Source: Ctena decussata (lineage: Eukaryota > Mollusca > Bivalvia > Lucinida > Lucinidae). Taken from it: a stretch of 64,000 bases of DNA. The stretch covers positions 66,599,434-66,663,433 of the forward strand of contig OZ022506.1 in NCBI GenBank assembly GCA_963989385.1, given 5' to 3'. Below the pieces are notes generated by a model. It saw only the letters and a program-made list of their open reading frames with translations. It was not told the DNA's origin and searched no databases. Below, one piece after another: positions 1 to 9,762 of this stretch (position 1 is its first letter; every line of letters begins with the position of its first letter). The translations under genes and the position numbers were made by a program.

Positions 1-1045
1 TTAAATTTATACAAATTGCGCAATTTGGCTGGTTGCCATTGCAACCGAATGGTTAAAAGTAAAAAAAAAAACTATTAAAAAAACATCTTCGCAGAAACTG
101 TGTGCCCAATAAAGCTCAAACTTTACAGAAAGAACCTTAGTACTAGCCTCTATAGAATTACCGTTTTTCATAGCAATTGCTCTGGCAGTTTGGTTGCAAT
201 GGCAACTAAGAGTTTCCATTGACTTATAATGGGGAAAATGGAAATTGGCAATTTTTGCTGTCTAACTGCAGCTATTTAGATTTCTACAGAAATGTTTCTT
301 GAGTAGTCCTCTATGATTCATATGAATTTTCTCCAAGTCGCTGAATTTGATTGGTTGCCATGGCAAAATAAAGGGTAAATTTTTGGAAAAAAAATCTTCT
401 GCTCAGAAGCCATATGGGGGATGAAGCTGATATTGTGCAAACGTGTTGATGACAGTAGCCTCTACATAAATTGTGTTCTTTTTCTTCCATCCCATAAGAA
501 CTTTGGTTGCTATGGCAACTTATAGTTTCCATTGACTTATAATGGGAAAAGTGAAGCCATGAGGGGGATGAAGCTGATACTTCGCATACATATTAATAAC
601 ATTAGCCTCTACCTAAAGTATGTTTTGTATTATCATTGCCCATGTGAATTCGTTGTTATGGCAACTTAAAGTTTCCATAGACTTCTAATGGAGAAAGTGG
701 ACATTTGCTATCTATTTCTGTGTTACTGCAGATATTTTGACAAAACTTTACAGAAATGTTCCTGGAGTAGTTTTCTACCAGCCATATGAATTTTTCCCAA
801 ATACCTGATTTTGATTGGTTGCCATTGCAGCTGAAAGGCCAAATTTTCATTTTTTTTTTGTTTGCCAAAGATCTTCTTCTGAGAAGCCATTAAGGGGGGA
901 TAAAGCTTTTTTCATAAATGTTTGTGATATTATCCTCCACGTAAATGGTGCTTTTTATTGCTGTTGTTCATGGTGTTTTGTTGCTGTAACCTCAGTGCTT
1001 CAGTGCTCAGGTGAGCGATATAGGGCCATTGGCCCTCTGGTTTCC
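1..1045 (+). repeat. Tandem array ending in a hairpin (family T1)
   Basis: Diverged units of roughly 250-300 bp share TTGGTTGCCATGGCAA-like blocks, 'agtttccattgacttataatgg' -type blocks and 'tctgagaagccat'. The array enters from outside the window. It ends with CTCAGGTGAGCGAT followed by the hairpin AGGGCCATTGGCCCT at 1022-1036. The same terminal arrangement closes the unrelated array near 32218, so this looks like the 3' end of a mobile tandem-repeat element (Helitron-like or pearl-like; class inferred). No coding sequence is credible here. Confidence 0.7.
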
Positions 1046-1400
1046 TACCACATATGTTGCATTTCAGAGACCCAAAACTCCGATTTTAATAGACTCAGCA
1101 ATTAGATTTTTAGTGTGTGATCTAATTTTATTTCGCCGATTGAACATCAGAAGCATTACTGACATGTATGCCGTTGTATGCCTCAAGGAAAACTATCACT
1201 ACAGGTGTTCATGAGTGAAAAAATTCATTACACGACAGAAAGAGAGGATTTTTTTATCTTAAAAATTATGCTTAATAACTATAGTGCCTTATACTTTATA
1301 ATTACAGTGATCAGATTGTTCCAAGTTGATATTGCTGGCGCCGGAGAATTAACCTTTCTCCTTGCCATTTCGCTTCAGTGTGGTGTTGCTAAGCGTTGAT
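1046..1400. other. Unassigned sequence
   Basis: AT-rich stretch with only short chance reading frames. I see no gene, repeat unit or inverted repeat. Confidence 0.5.
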
Positions 1401-1579
1401 GGATGAATGACTCCTTTTCAAAAGTATTTCAGTCAGATAAAGACGACGGTAGGGGGATAATGAAAAGCTATGTGCAGTGGAATCCCGTTTACGATATATA
1501 GATTTCCGCCTTCAGCAGGTATCGAACCAGAGACCGCTAGATCAGCAGGCCAGCGCTTAACCTACTGAGATACCTGGGC
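1401..1579 (-). mobile_element. tRNA-headed SINE, family B, minus strand
   Basis: Read on the minus strand this starts with a tRNA-like head. A box A-like stretch (ATCTCAGTAGGTTAAGCGC) is followed by a box B-like stretch (GGTTCGATACC). About 110 bp of body follow, with GTAAACGGGATTCCA and a tail near ATGAATGACTCC. The same head and body recur on the plus strand at 24163-24345, which shows a dispersed family. Pol III promoter boxes and a dispersed body are the usual signature of a SINE. Confidence 0.75.
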
Positions 1580-2186
1580 TGCTGTTGCTCAGCGTGTTTA
1601 GTGATATGATATCGGGTGTAAACGCTGTTTGCCCCTAGAGGATGGTGTCGAAGTGTCTAACAAAAGCAAAACCAAAGAGTGCCAATCAAATCATAAAAAG
1701 TTTGGAGTGGAGGCCCTATTAGCAAATTCATTGATTTAGTAGGCCCTACATTCTTAAATACGGCCATAGGCCTACTCATACTTGTGAATCCATTATATAA
1801 CCTAATTGCTGTTTGAATAAACTACATTGACTGAAATGCCAGCATTAGATAGTCTGACGTCACTGTGACCTTGGACGTCACGAGATCTCTGATGTGGCGT
1901 CATAAACTACGCAAAATCAAAGTGAGGAGATCTACTCCCACCCACGTGTTTCCTCCATCTTCTTCGATTTGCCAGATAATTTCCAGGTAAATTTTGTTTG
2001 CGCACATTTATACAGTTGATTACTTTTCGAGTATACACGGGGGTAATACCAATTTGCTTACCTGTGCTGTCGACCGAACCGTACAAAGGCGCCATTTGAA
2101 GATGACAAAAGGAAGTGGCTCGCGACAGAGAAGGAGGTAGTAAGCAGTACCAGTTATGGTAGATGACACATGTATATTACAATGAG
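1580..2186. other. Unassigned non-coding sequence
   Basis: No recurring element was recognised. The short minus-strand frame at 1907-2095 has no recognisable domain. A CAG|GTAAAT donor-like site at about 1988 could belong to an untranslated exon of the downstream hydrolase gene, but nothing confirms it. Confidence 0.35.
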
Positions 2187-2237
2187 GTGGTTGTCGACCG
2201 AATGATACTTCTGTCGACTGTCTCGGTCGACAACCAC
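2187..2237. repeat. Short hairpin with 15-bp arms
   Basis: GTGGTTGTCGACCGA at 2187-2201 is matched by its reverse complement at 2223-2237, with a 21-nt loop. The arms contain SalI-like GTCGAC palindromes. No second copy was seen in the window. Confidence 0.7.
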
Positions 2238-2350
2238 TTTAGCATGTGTAGAAACTGACTAGCTCTGTTGACAGCACAGGCGTGGGAAATTGGTGTTAGC
2301 CCCGTGCTTCACTATGTATTTCATTGTCGCGCTCAGTAAGTAACTGTTTA

Positions 2351-3263
2351 GGGACGAGTCATTTATTATCAGGTGGGGGGGGGGGGGGGGGGAGCGGGTA
2401 CATTTTCATATGAGTCACCAAAATTTTTCCGACCCCCCCCCCAGTCTCACCAGAATTTTTTTCCGACCCCCCGAGATAAGTGACAAAAAAGTTTATGACC
2501 CCCCCCCCCCCCCCCCCCCCCACCATCCAAACTCTCCAGCTATCAATTCACACACATGCACTATATTACCTATTTTATGTCAGACTGACCTCAATCAAAC
2601 CTGTATGAAAGACAAAAAACATTTTCTTACTCTGACAGGTTGATAAATCCTGCAGATTAATGGTCTTCAAATTTTGTCAGCATGTTATGATATTTTGCGA
2701 TTTCTTTCTGCTTATAGTCATCCAGAAATCTGTTGTTGAATGTTCAATAAAACTGTTAATAATAGTAATGGAGTATTGGGTTTGGGGGCGCAGCCCTCAG
2801 AAGCCACAATAGGTTTGCTGATGACAAGGCAACTGGAGAGCTGATATCATAAATGCAGGCATTAAATTTAATCAAGAACAAAATCATCAGCTGAACATTA
2901 TTTTATAGATAATTGGATACTGTCCTACTAGAAAATTAATGAAAAATATCCTTTTTAGATGAAAGCGGCCCATATTTGTGTGTTAGTTTTATAAATGTCT
3001 GTAAGTTTGAGTTTAAGTGTACAAGAATGGAAGTAATGGGGGGTCTGGGGGGCTTCGCCCCCCCAGAAGCTGAGACATTTTTTAAAAAAGAAGACTGATG
3101 GAAGAGTTCTGGCCCACTCAATATGCCGAATAAAAGATACGACTCCCCCCCCCCCCCTGCCCCATGGCTTTTTTATTTCCGACCCCCCAGCACATCACCA
3201 AAAATTATTCCGACCCCCCCTAAATGTACCCGGCCCCCCACCTGGTAATAAATGACTCGTCCC
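2351..3263. mobile_element. C/G-rich terminal-inverted-repeat element
   Basis: The left end GGGACGAGTCATTTATTA (2351) is repeated inverted at the right end, up to CTCGTCCC at 3263. The match continues inward through a long G run and GGGTACATTT, pairing with AAATGTACCC and a C run at about 3222-3240. The sequence TTA lies just outside both ends and may be a target duplication. Inside are several TTCCGACCCCCC blocks and homopolymer C runs up to about 20 nt. No transposase frame is present, so it is a non-autonomous element of unknown superfamily. Confidence 0.72.
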
Positions 3264-3875
3264 TTATGAACAGATTTTGTAGGTGTGTTAATTCTTCGAA
3301 CTTTTTGGACAGGACTTTGTGTGATTGTTCTTGTGTGTATTGACACCTTGTTGTTTGCAAACTGGATATTTTGTATGTCACATCTAACGAACTGCCTAAC
3401 ACATCAAATACTCTTGCTTTAATTTTATTAGGTTCCCTTCTGCATTACAAAGCGGCCACAGAAGACAAAGTTTTTCGTTTGGATGTTTTTCAACACAATG
3501 TCGAAGGGTCGTAGTGGCATCAGGAAATGACTTGAAACAGTATTTGCATTTACTGTTTTTGCCTTCATCATGCAAATGATGACAAAATCGAAACTATGAA
3601 CCCTTCGGAATCAAGGAATACGTAAAAGACATTACAACAGAAGTCATTTTTTTCAAACTTGAATCTTCTCTTCAAGTGCAGATTACACCGAGTCTGCTAT
3701 TTTCGTTTTTTGGAAGTGTTCCATTTTTCTAAACAAATCTAACATTTCAAATCTTATTTAACTTCACATGAAGCTGGAGGTGCCGTGCGACTATTAAAAG
3801 TTCCCCCGTACTCCATCATAGTGCAATAAGTGCTGTGTGGCGGCCGAAAAACGTCTCGCCAAACTTCACCATAGG
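3264..3875. other. Unassigned sequence
   Basis: No gene or repeat recognised. Short reading frames here lack any domain signature. Confidence 0.4.
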
Positions 3876-3968
3876 GCAGATTATATAATTTTCTGGTCAT
3901 TTTGGAAACATTTGTTTCATTTTGAGTCATTCTGAAAATAGAAGTCCGAGCCGCTGCTAGGGGCATGG
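3876..3968. repeat. Left member of a direct repeat flanking a TIR element
   Basis: GCAGATTATATAATTTTCTG and the following 70 bp, ending near AGGGGCATGGCTG, recur in the same orientation at about 6476-6562. The two lie on either side of the 4311-6371 element, so they could be an older duplication into which other elements inserted. They differ by several indels. Confidence 0.6.
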
Positions 3969-4078
3969 CTGGTGTTGCACATTACATGTATAACACGGAA
4001 CGGAATACCGGTAACTTGATAATAATTATTTGACAGAGAAAATCTGAAGTCTGTTGAAATAATTTCAGTATGCAATGT

Positions 4079-4284
4079 CATTGAAAAATTGATGGATCAT
4101 GGCAAACAGTTTATAACAATGACGTCATATATCTGTTACCATAGTAACTAGGAGTTCAAAATCATGACAGAGTGACGTCATCTAGACGTCATTCTGCCAA
4201 GAGTTTGTAATTCCGCAATAGCTAGTATCATTTGTATGGGAGTATGGCAAACAGTGTTTACTACGCTCCATCAATTTTTCAATG
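4079..4284. mobile_element. Small MITE with 18-bp terminal inverted repeats
   Basis: CATTGAAAAATTGATGGA at 4079-4096 is exactly inverted at 4267-4284. ATGGCAAACAGT is repeated just inside each end in direct orientation. At about 206 bp with no coding frame it fits a miniature inverted-repeat element. Confidence 0.7.
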
Positions 4285-4310
4285 GCATAAGAAACTGAAA
4301 TTCTTAAAAC

Positions 4311-6371
4311 CACGCTATGTAATCACGTGACCTAATTGTACTACGACAGATGCTGCTTTGGGAACCGTACTGCTTAATTGTAAAGGAAAATGGTGGTCAC
4401 GCACTTCGTTGTGACGGTTAGCTGGTTTACTTCTTGTCTAATTATTTCAAAATTGAAATGATTTACATCGAGCAGTGGTATCAGTGAATAATCTGCTTTG
4501 TACTTTGGCAACTAATCTGTGAATACGGTATTTAAGCGACAATCTGAAGAAATCTGCATCGGTCATGTGCTTCAGTTTGTTGTCATCTCAAATATTTGTG
4601 TTTTCTCTCGATTTATTATGTTATTTTTGAATGATCACATATGTATTATACATCATTTATACTGATGTTTTGTAAAAATACTGGTACTTATTACGTGAAA
4701 AGAACAGGGGGCCGTTTTGCATGTTTTGTTTAATGTACTGCTTTTTGTTGTGATGAACTGCTTTTTAGGTATTGCATTCCATCAACTGTACTGCTTTTCG
4801 TAAAACGATGTATCACAGTTTAGGACTTCAGACAACCGTATCGGCCTGAAAATTAAAAAAAAGTCAAAGTACAGTCAAACCTGTCTTAAGGGGTCACCCA
4901 AATGAAAATTGGCTGCTTAAAACAAGTGACTCCTTAACACAGATTCATTTGCACTGTGGTTTGGTTCAAGAGACCAAGATAAGGTGGCTGCTAAATACAT
5001 GTGGCCCCTTAATGGAGGTGACCATATAAGCATGTTTGACTGTAACAGCGATTCGCCTCGACTTGAGCCTTAGAGTATGGTTAAAGATGCCTATGCTGTA
5101 CTGCCTCTACACTGCTCTTCCTAATGAGCCACCGTTGCTTTATTTAAGTACTTCTTATAATGGCAGAACTGTGTGAATATTGCAGCCTATTAGTATTTTG
5201 TATGCTAGGTCTCATATCTTTCTCACTCCATATTTGCTAGAGGCAAGAAGTTCTACAGGAGTTAAATTCCTGTCTATATTGTGAAGAAGAAGAATGTTTA
5301 TTCAAGTGCTATATGCTATGTAGCCCTTGGGCATATACATGCACATACATGCAATATCTTTTCCCTGATTGGTTACGAACATGTTGCTTTACCTGTTTTA
5401 TAATGCACTGAAACCAATCGCTAGCCCCCACCCTGTCAGGTCACTTCATGTAGGCGTAACAATAGCAAACGTATATTTTCGCGTGTTGTGTAGATGAAGA
5501 AAAGTTTTACTCCTCACATGAGGGGTGCCCATAAAGGGCAGCGTGAACTATAATTGTTTCTACCATAGACTTCTATAGTGACCCCTACTCCCTTTGACAG
5601 TGTCCCGCCCTTTATACAATGTTGCTTCACAATCCAGATTTGCCCTTATTTCAAGCTAAAATGTTAATCAACAAGACGAAAAAGGGAAAGCACCACTTTC
5701 CCAGCAAGTTTTGATACTTACAGGAGCACATGCACTAACACATGCATCATCGCATGTCACCCTATACTAGTACACTTACAGCAATACTTAGTACTGTAAT
5801 CTGTAAATTTTAGGTAGTTTGCAGTTTATTATGTTTTATTTGAATAACTTTTGGTCATTCTGTAGTCGCAGTAACAGACTCCTGGAAACGAAAAATGCAG
5901 TTCAGTTGGATTTGTTTCGTGCTAGGAAAGCAGTTCACTTTTTCCCACGCAAAAACCTATTTTTCTCATAGAATATTAATCTAATCAAGCTAAACTCTAT
6001 TTAATTTGGAAAATGCACTTTCTGTCACACCATAGGCAGACTTTTCTCTGTCTTTTTCGTTGTATTTCTAGGTAAAAGATCATTTTTTTCGTACAACAAT
6101 CGTGGTAAACGACTAACTCAATCCCGTTAAAGTGCGATATTCTCATTTCTTTTCCTTCCATTCAAAATGACACCTCTGCTGCAAGAACCAACATATATGG
6201 TGCAATTATTTGTGCAAGAACTTTCACCTTTCTGGCTATATTAGAGAAGGAATTCTTCAAAATACTCACATGGTGCAAACGCCGTTCTGCGGAAATCGTC
6301 CCAATTAAGCAGTACGGTTACCAAAACAGCATCTGTCGTAGTACAGTTAGGTCACGTGATTACATAGCGTG
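4311..6371. mobile_element. 2.06-kb non-autonomous TIR element
   Basis: Inverted arms of about 70 bp begin CACGCTATGTAATCACGTGA at 4311 and end with the complementary sequence at 6371. Both ends are flanked directly by AAAAC (4306-4310 and 6372-6376), a candidate 5-bp target duplication. The inward arm includes CTACGACAGATGCTG and its complement near 6330. The interior lacks a long reading frame, so any transposase came from elsewhere. A smaller MITE lies inside at 4870-5044. Confidence 0.75.
4870..5044. mobile_element. MITE with TACAGTCAAACCTG ends, copy 1
   Basis: Starts TACAGTCAAACCTGTCTTA and ends with the inverted form around GTTTGACTGTA. The interior has GACTCCTTAA and AGGTGACCATA blocks. 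Related copies occur at about 8645-8800 and 23573-23750, so it is a dispersed family of about 175 bp with no coding capacity. Confidence 0.65.
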
Positions 6372-6475
6372 AAAACAGAAACTTCAAATTTTCTCAAACA
6401 AATAGAAACGTCACTGAAACAGGCGTTAGAAGGCGTGTAATGGCCATTAAATATCTCACCGTGCCCAATCATTGT

Positions 6476-6562
6476 GCAGATTATATAATTTCTGGTCATT
6501 TGGAATCATTGATTTCATTTCGACAAATTTTAAAAGAGATAAGCTCCTGGTAGGGACATGGC
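6476..6562. repeat. Right member of the direct repeat flanking the TIR element
   Basis: Matches 3876-3968 in the same orientation, starting GCAGATTATATAATTTCTGG and ending near AGGGACATGGCTG. Confidence 0.6.
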
Positions 6563-6571
6563 TGCAATTGA

Positions 6572-6847
6572 TTTGATTGATTGATTGAGTTGATGCTTAA
6601 CATCCACGGTAAATAGCTATGGTCATGTCGGGACGGTCAGTTAACCTAACCACACTATTCCTGGGCAGGCTTAGACCTCCTAAGCGGTTAACAAGTACTA
6701 AGTGCACATACTTTCGCCAGAAACTGACAACTGCCCTTCTTGAATCAGCGGAGGGAGAAACGAAAGTATGTGGCCAAACCGGGTTTCGAACCCAGGACCT
6801 CTGACTTATAAGTCAGGTGCCCTACCGATTGCGCTACGCGGCCCGGC
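6572..6847 (-). mobile_element. tRNA-headed SINE, family A, copy 1
   Basis: On the minus strand the head starts GGGCCGCGTAGCGCAATCGG (box A TAGCGCAATCGG) and carries box B GGTTCGAAACCCGG. A body of about 200 bp follows (CTTTCGTTTCTCC, GGTTAACCGCTTAGGAGGT, GACCATAGCTATTTACCGTG), with a tail of (TCAA)n. GGCTGCAATTGA at 6560-6571 and GGCTGCAACTGA at 6848-6859 are a 12-bp target duplication with one mismatch, which is direct evidence of retroposition. Confidence 0.9.
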
Positions 6848-6859
6848 GGCTGCAACTGA

Positions 6860-8644
6860 ACCGAGTATGTTATTTACATTTATTCCTTTTATGTATCCCT
6901 TGCTTTCAAAGGATTGACTTTCAGAACATTTTGGTTTAAACATTTCTGTTCTGGTGTTGATGTGTAGTATGTAAAAATGTTCAGTCCCTCAAGCGTAGAA
7001 CCGGCTGGACCTGTGTATTTTCAAGCCTCACATACACTATGCTATGGTGAGGATTGTGAGGAACAGGCAAGCACTGTACACCAAAGGTAGTACAAAAGGA
7101 AATATTGATGCTTTGGAATCACACACATACACACGTACGCACGGATGCGTGCAAGCACAAGTCTGGAGAAACAATGTAAATTTACTATGCCTCATAAAAG
7201 AAAAAAATAGCCTGACCGTGGCGGCACTCAAATTTACAACCAAATTTGAAGCAATAGAATGGGCTACATGGTGCATACAATGGAAAGGCTGGTCTTTTGA
7301 TGGCCGACAAATATTTTGTCATCCATTTATGCACCAAAATTAAGTTTGAAGCATTTTTTGATCTTGCTGTTCAGTATATGCGCAATAACGTATCATAACA
7401 ATTACTCATTCTGTGGTTTGCGTTGTCAGAAAAACTCAGGCGCTTTAAATCTATTGTAGGGGTATATCCGGGACTTGTAGGAAAAAATCCGGGACCTATG
7501 AAAAATGAAAATGGGCTTACAGACCTATTTCTATTATTGTAAAGTGTCAAAAAATAATGAGACATTTTTCCCAACACCGATTTATGATTAAAACTAACGT
7601 TACCCTATGGTAAACTTCGCAGACATAGACATAGAGGACAGTTCTTCAAGATGTACCCAAAACGAAAATTTCTAGGTATCTTTTATCTGTTGACCACTTT
7701 AAACATGTGTATTTTATCTAATTTGCCTAATCTCTACCAAGAATAAGCATAGGATTTGTAAATAAAAGTTTTAATCGACTAAACTCGCCATTTTGTCGCA
7801 CCAGTTTTCTTTTATGACGTCACGGAGAAAAAATCATTGACGATTTGGAAAAAATCCGGGACCGTTGTCAGAAAAAATCGTTGACGATTGTCAGAAAAAA
7901 ATCATCGCCCACCGGGACTAAGCAACCACCCAGTGATAATATAGAAACAGATTCTCTCCTTAACGAGTAGACCTCTGTTTGGAAAGAGTTCATCCTCCAG
8001 TAAAGCAAAAAGGAAGTCACAAAAGTTATATCCCTTTGAAAAATGGCGGGGAAAAGACAGCAGTGTACACATACACCTTAAAAAACCTAAAACATTAAAG
8101 TGTTTATTTATAGATACTGGGAATTTTATGAATATCTAGGCTATTTTAGCTAACACGAACAATAACTGATTTTAAACAAAATGGAAAACTACGACTTTTA
8201 AAGAGTTTATGCTACTATGTGACAACGAAGTTGTGGGCGACTTAAAAGGTACGGATATTTTTTGATAACGAAACGATTTATTTGACACTAAGACACTACA
8301 GGTAAAGAAATGTTTAATCGTTTGCATCTATGAATATTATCTGCATAAAGAATAAATTGATAAAATGTGTGTATTAATCATGTATGTTATGTGACTTCAA
8401 TACATTTCAGAATAATTTTTGGACCTTGAACTCCTTTTGAAACGAAAAAGCAAGTCCTTGTATTGCGTTAGCTTCGTGTTAGCCTTGGCCTCCATGTTGG
8501 CATAAATGGGATGTACGGTGTGAGTAAGCAGCGTCTAGTGTTAGCATGTGCTAACAGTGTAAACTCAAGACAGCCTACGCATCAAATAGTTCTCATCTTT
8601 GCAAATATATAAGGCTGGTTCAAATCAGTTTGCAGGCAGAAAAA
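6860..8644. other. Unassigned sequence upstream of the hydrolase gene
   Basis: AT-rich, with no gene recognised. Around 7445-7900 there are repeated AAAATCCGGGAC and ATCGTTGACGATT motifs of unknown origin. The overlapping frames at 7044-7343 (plus) and 7037-7276 (minus) are shadows of each other without domain content. Confidence 0.4.
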
Positions 8645-8800
8645 GTACAGTCAAACCTGTCTTCAGGTCCACCTCTATTAAGCAAAAAACTGTCTTATAG
8701 GCAAAATTCTAATATCCCAAAGAAGCATTTTTCAGTGTAAATCGAAGAAAGCACCTGTCTTAAGCTCTTTCGTTGAGTGCTATGACAGATGTGACTGTAC
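8645..8800. mobile_element. MITE with TACAGTCAAACCTG end, copy 2 (degraded)
   Basis: Begins GTACAGTCAAACCTGTCTT like the copies at 4870 and 23573. The inverted right end is decayed. Confidence 0.5.
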
Positions 8801-9342
8801 ACATGTGCCGCTTAAAGGCCCTATCTCCCTCCCCACGCCATTCCGCCATTTCCTCAAAGGGATACTTCTTTTCTGACTTCTTCGTTGTTTACTCAACTAC
8901 AAAATTATCCCCACAATAAAATGGCGGACAAATTCTTTTCAGTTCAGTTACAATACCCCCCCCCCCCCACCACCACCACCACCACTCACTTATACCTAGG
9001 AATTGACCCACCTTAAGCCATGTACGCGCAACGCAACTAACCATGGTTCCAGTTTTATCTGTGAACACTTTTCGTACATATATGTCCAGATTTCGATGTA
9101 AACAAGCCAGTATTTAAAATTCATTTATGCCCAGTGGTGGACGCTGATATCCCTTTATATTTGTAATCCATTTGTCATTCAAGAGGTGTCTGGTTCATTC
9201 TTATTATCAAAGAGAAGTGCCTGTTTTCTCATGCAGATAGGGTAGTTCCTGATCAAACGCCGCAACACGCGGCATCTGAACTGGGTTTATACTGTTTGAC
9301 AATGTGCTGGACATAAATGGGTTACAATTTCTTTTGATTTAG
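8801..9342. other. Upstream flank of the hydrolase start codon
   Basis: Contains a C run followed by (CCA)n at 8955-8985. It ends with TTTCTTTTGATTTAG directly before the ATG. That looks like a splice acceptor, so an untranslated 5' exon may lie further upstream. No TATA box or other promoter signal stands out. Confidence 0.4.
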
Positions 9343-9762
9343 ATGAGCCAGTATACCACGACGTCGATGGATCACTTCCGTGATCCACGAATACACCAGC
9401 CTTATCCAGCACAAAAACCAAACCATGAAGCCCGGGAGCGCAGAAGAGCAAAACAAGATACTGCGATTCCACAGTACCAACCCGAACCACAGGATATGTC
9501 GACAACTATCGGTAAAGAACACCATGCAGGAGTATCAGCTCCGTATAGCTCTGAAAAACACAAACACGACAAATCAGTAACGCGCGATCGTGCAGAAGAC
9601 CAAGTTATAGATCACAGTGAAAGACAGAAAGTGGACAATACGGGTGACCATGAAGATATCTTAGATCTGGAAGATCAGATAAGAGCCACTATTTACGGAC
9701 AATGCATTGGAGATGCTATTGGACTGCTAACGGAATTCATGAGCAAAGCAGATGCTTTTAAG
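9343..9762 (+). CDS. Hydrolase exon 1 (residues 1-140)
   Basis: Opens with ATG and ends AAG|GTACTG, phase 0. It codes the disordered tail and the first family motif (GQCIGDAIGLLTEF, residues 119-132), which includes the expected catalytic-region Glu131. A TTTAG acceptor abuts the ATG and TAG is the in-frame codon before it. The ATG is therefore either the true start just inside an exon or is preceded by coding sequence in an unseen exon; the first is more likely. Confidence 0.9.

Noticed and set aside
6780..6845. tRNA gene on the minus strand (also at 27235-27296, 60640-60702 and 63690-63758)
   Set aside because: Box A and B are good, but the anticodon arm has a 6-nt or irregular loop, the same head is joined to one conserved body at four sites, and three copies have target duplications. 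These are SINE heads.
7037..7343. Overlapping 79- and 99-codon frames on opposite strands
   Set aside because: No domain, no splice context, and each is a shadow of the other.
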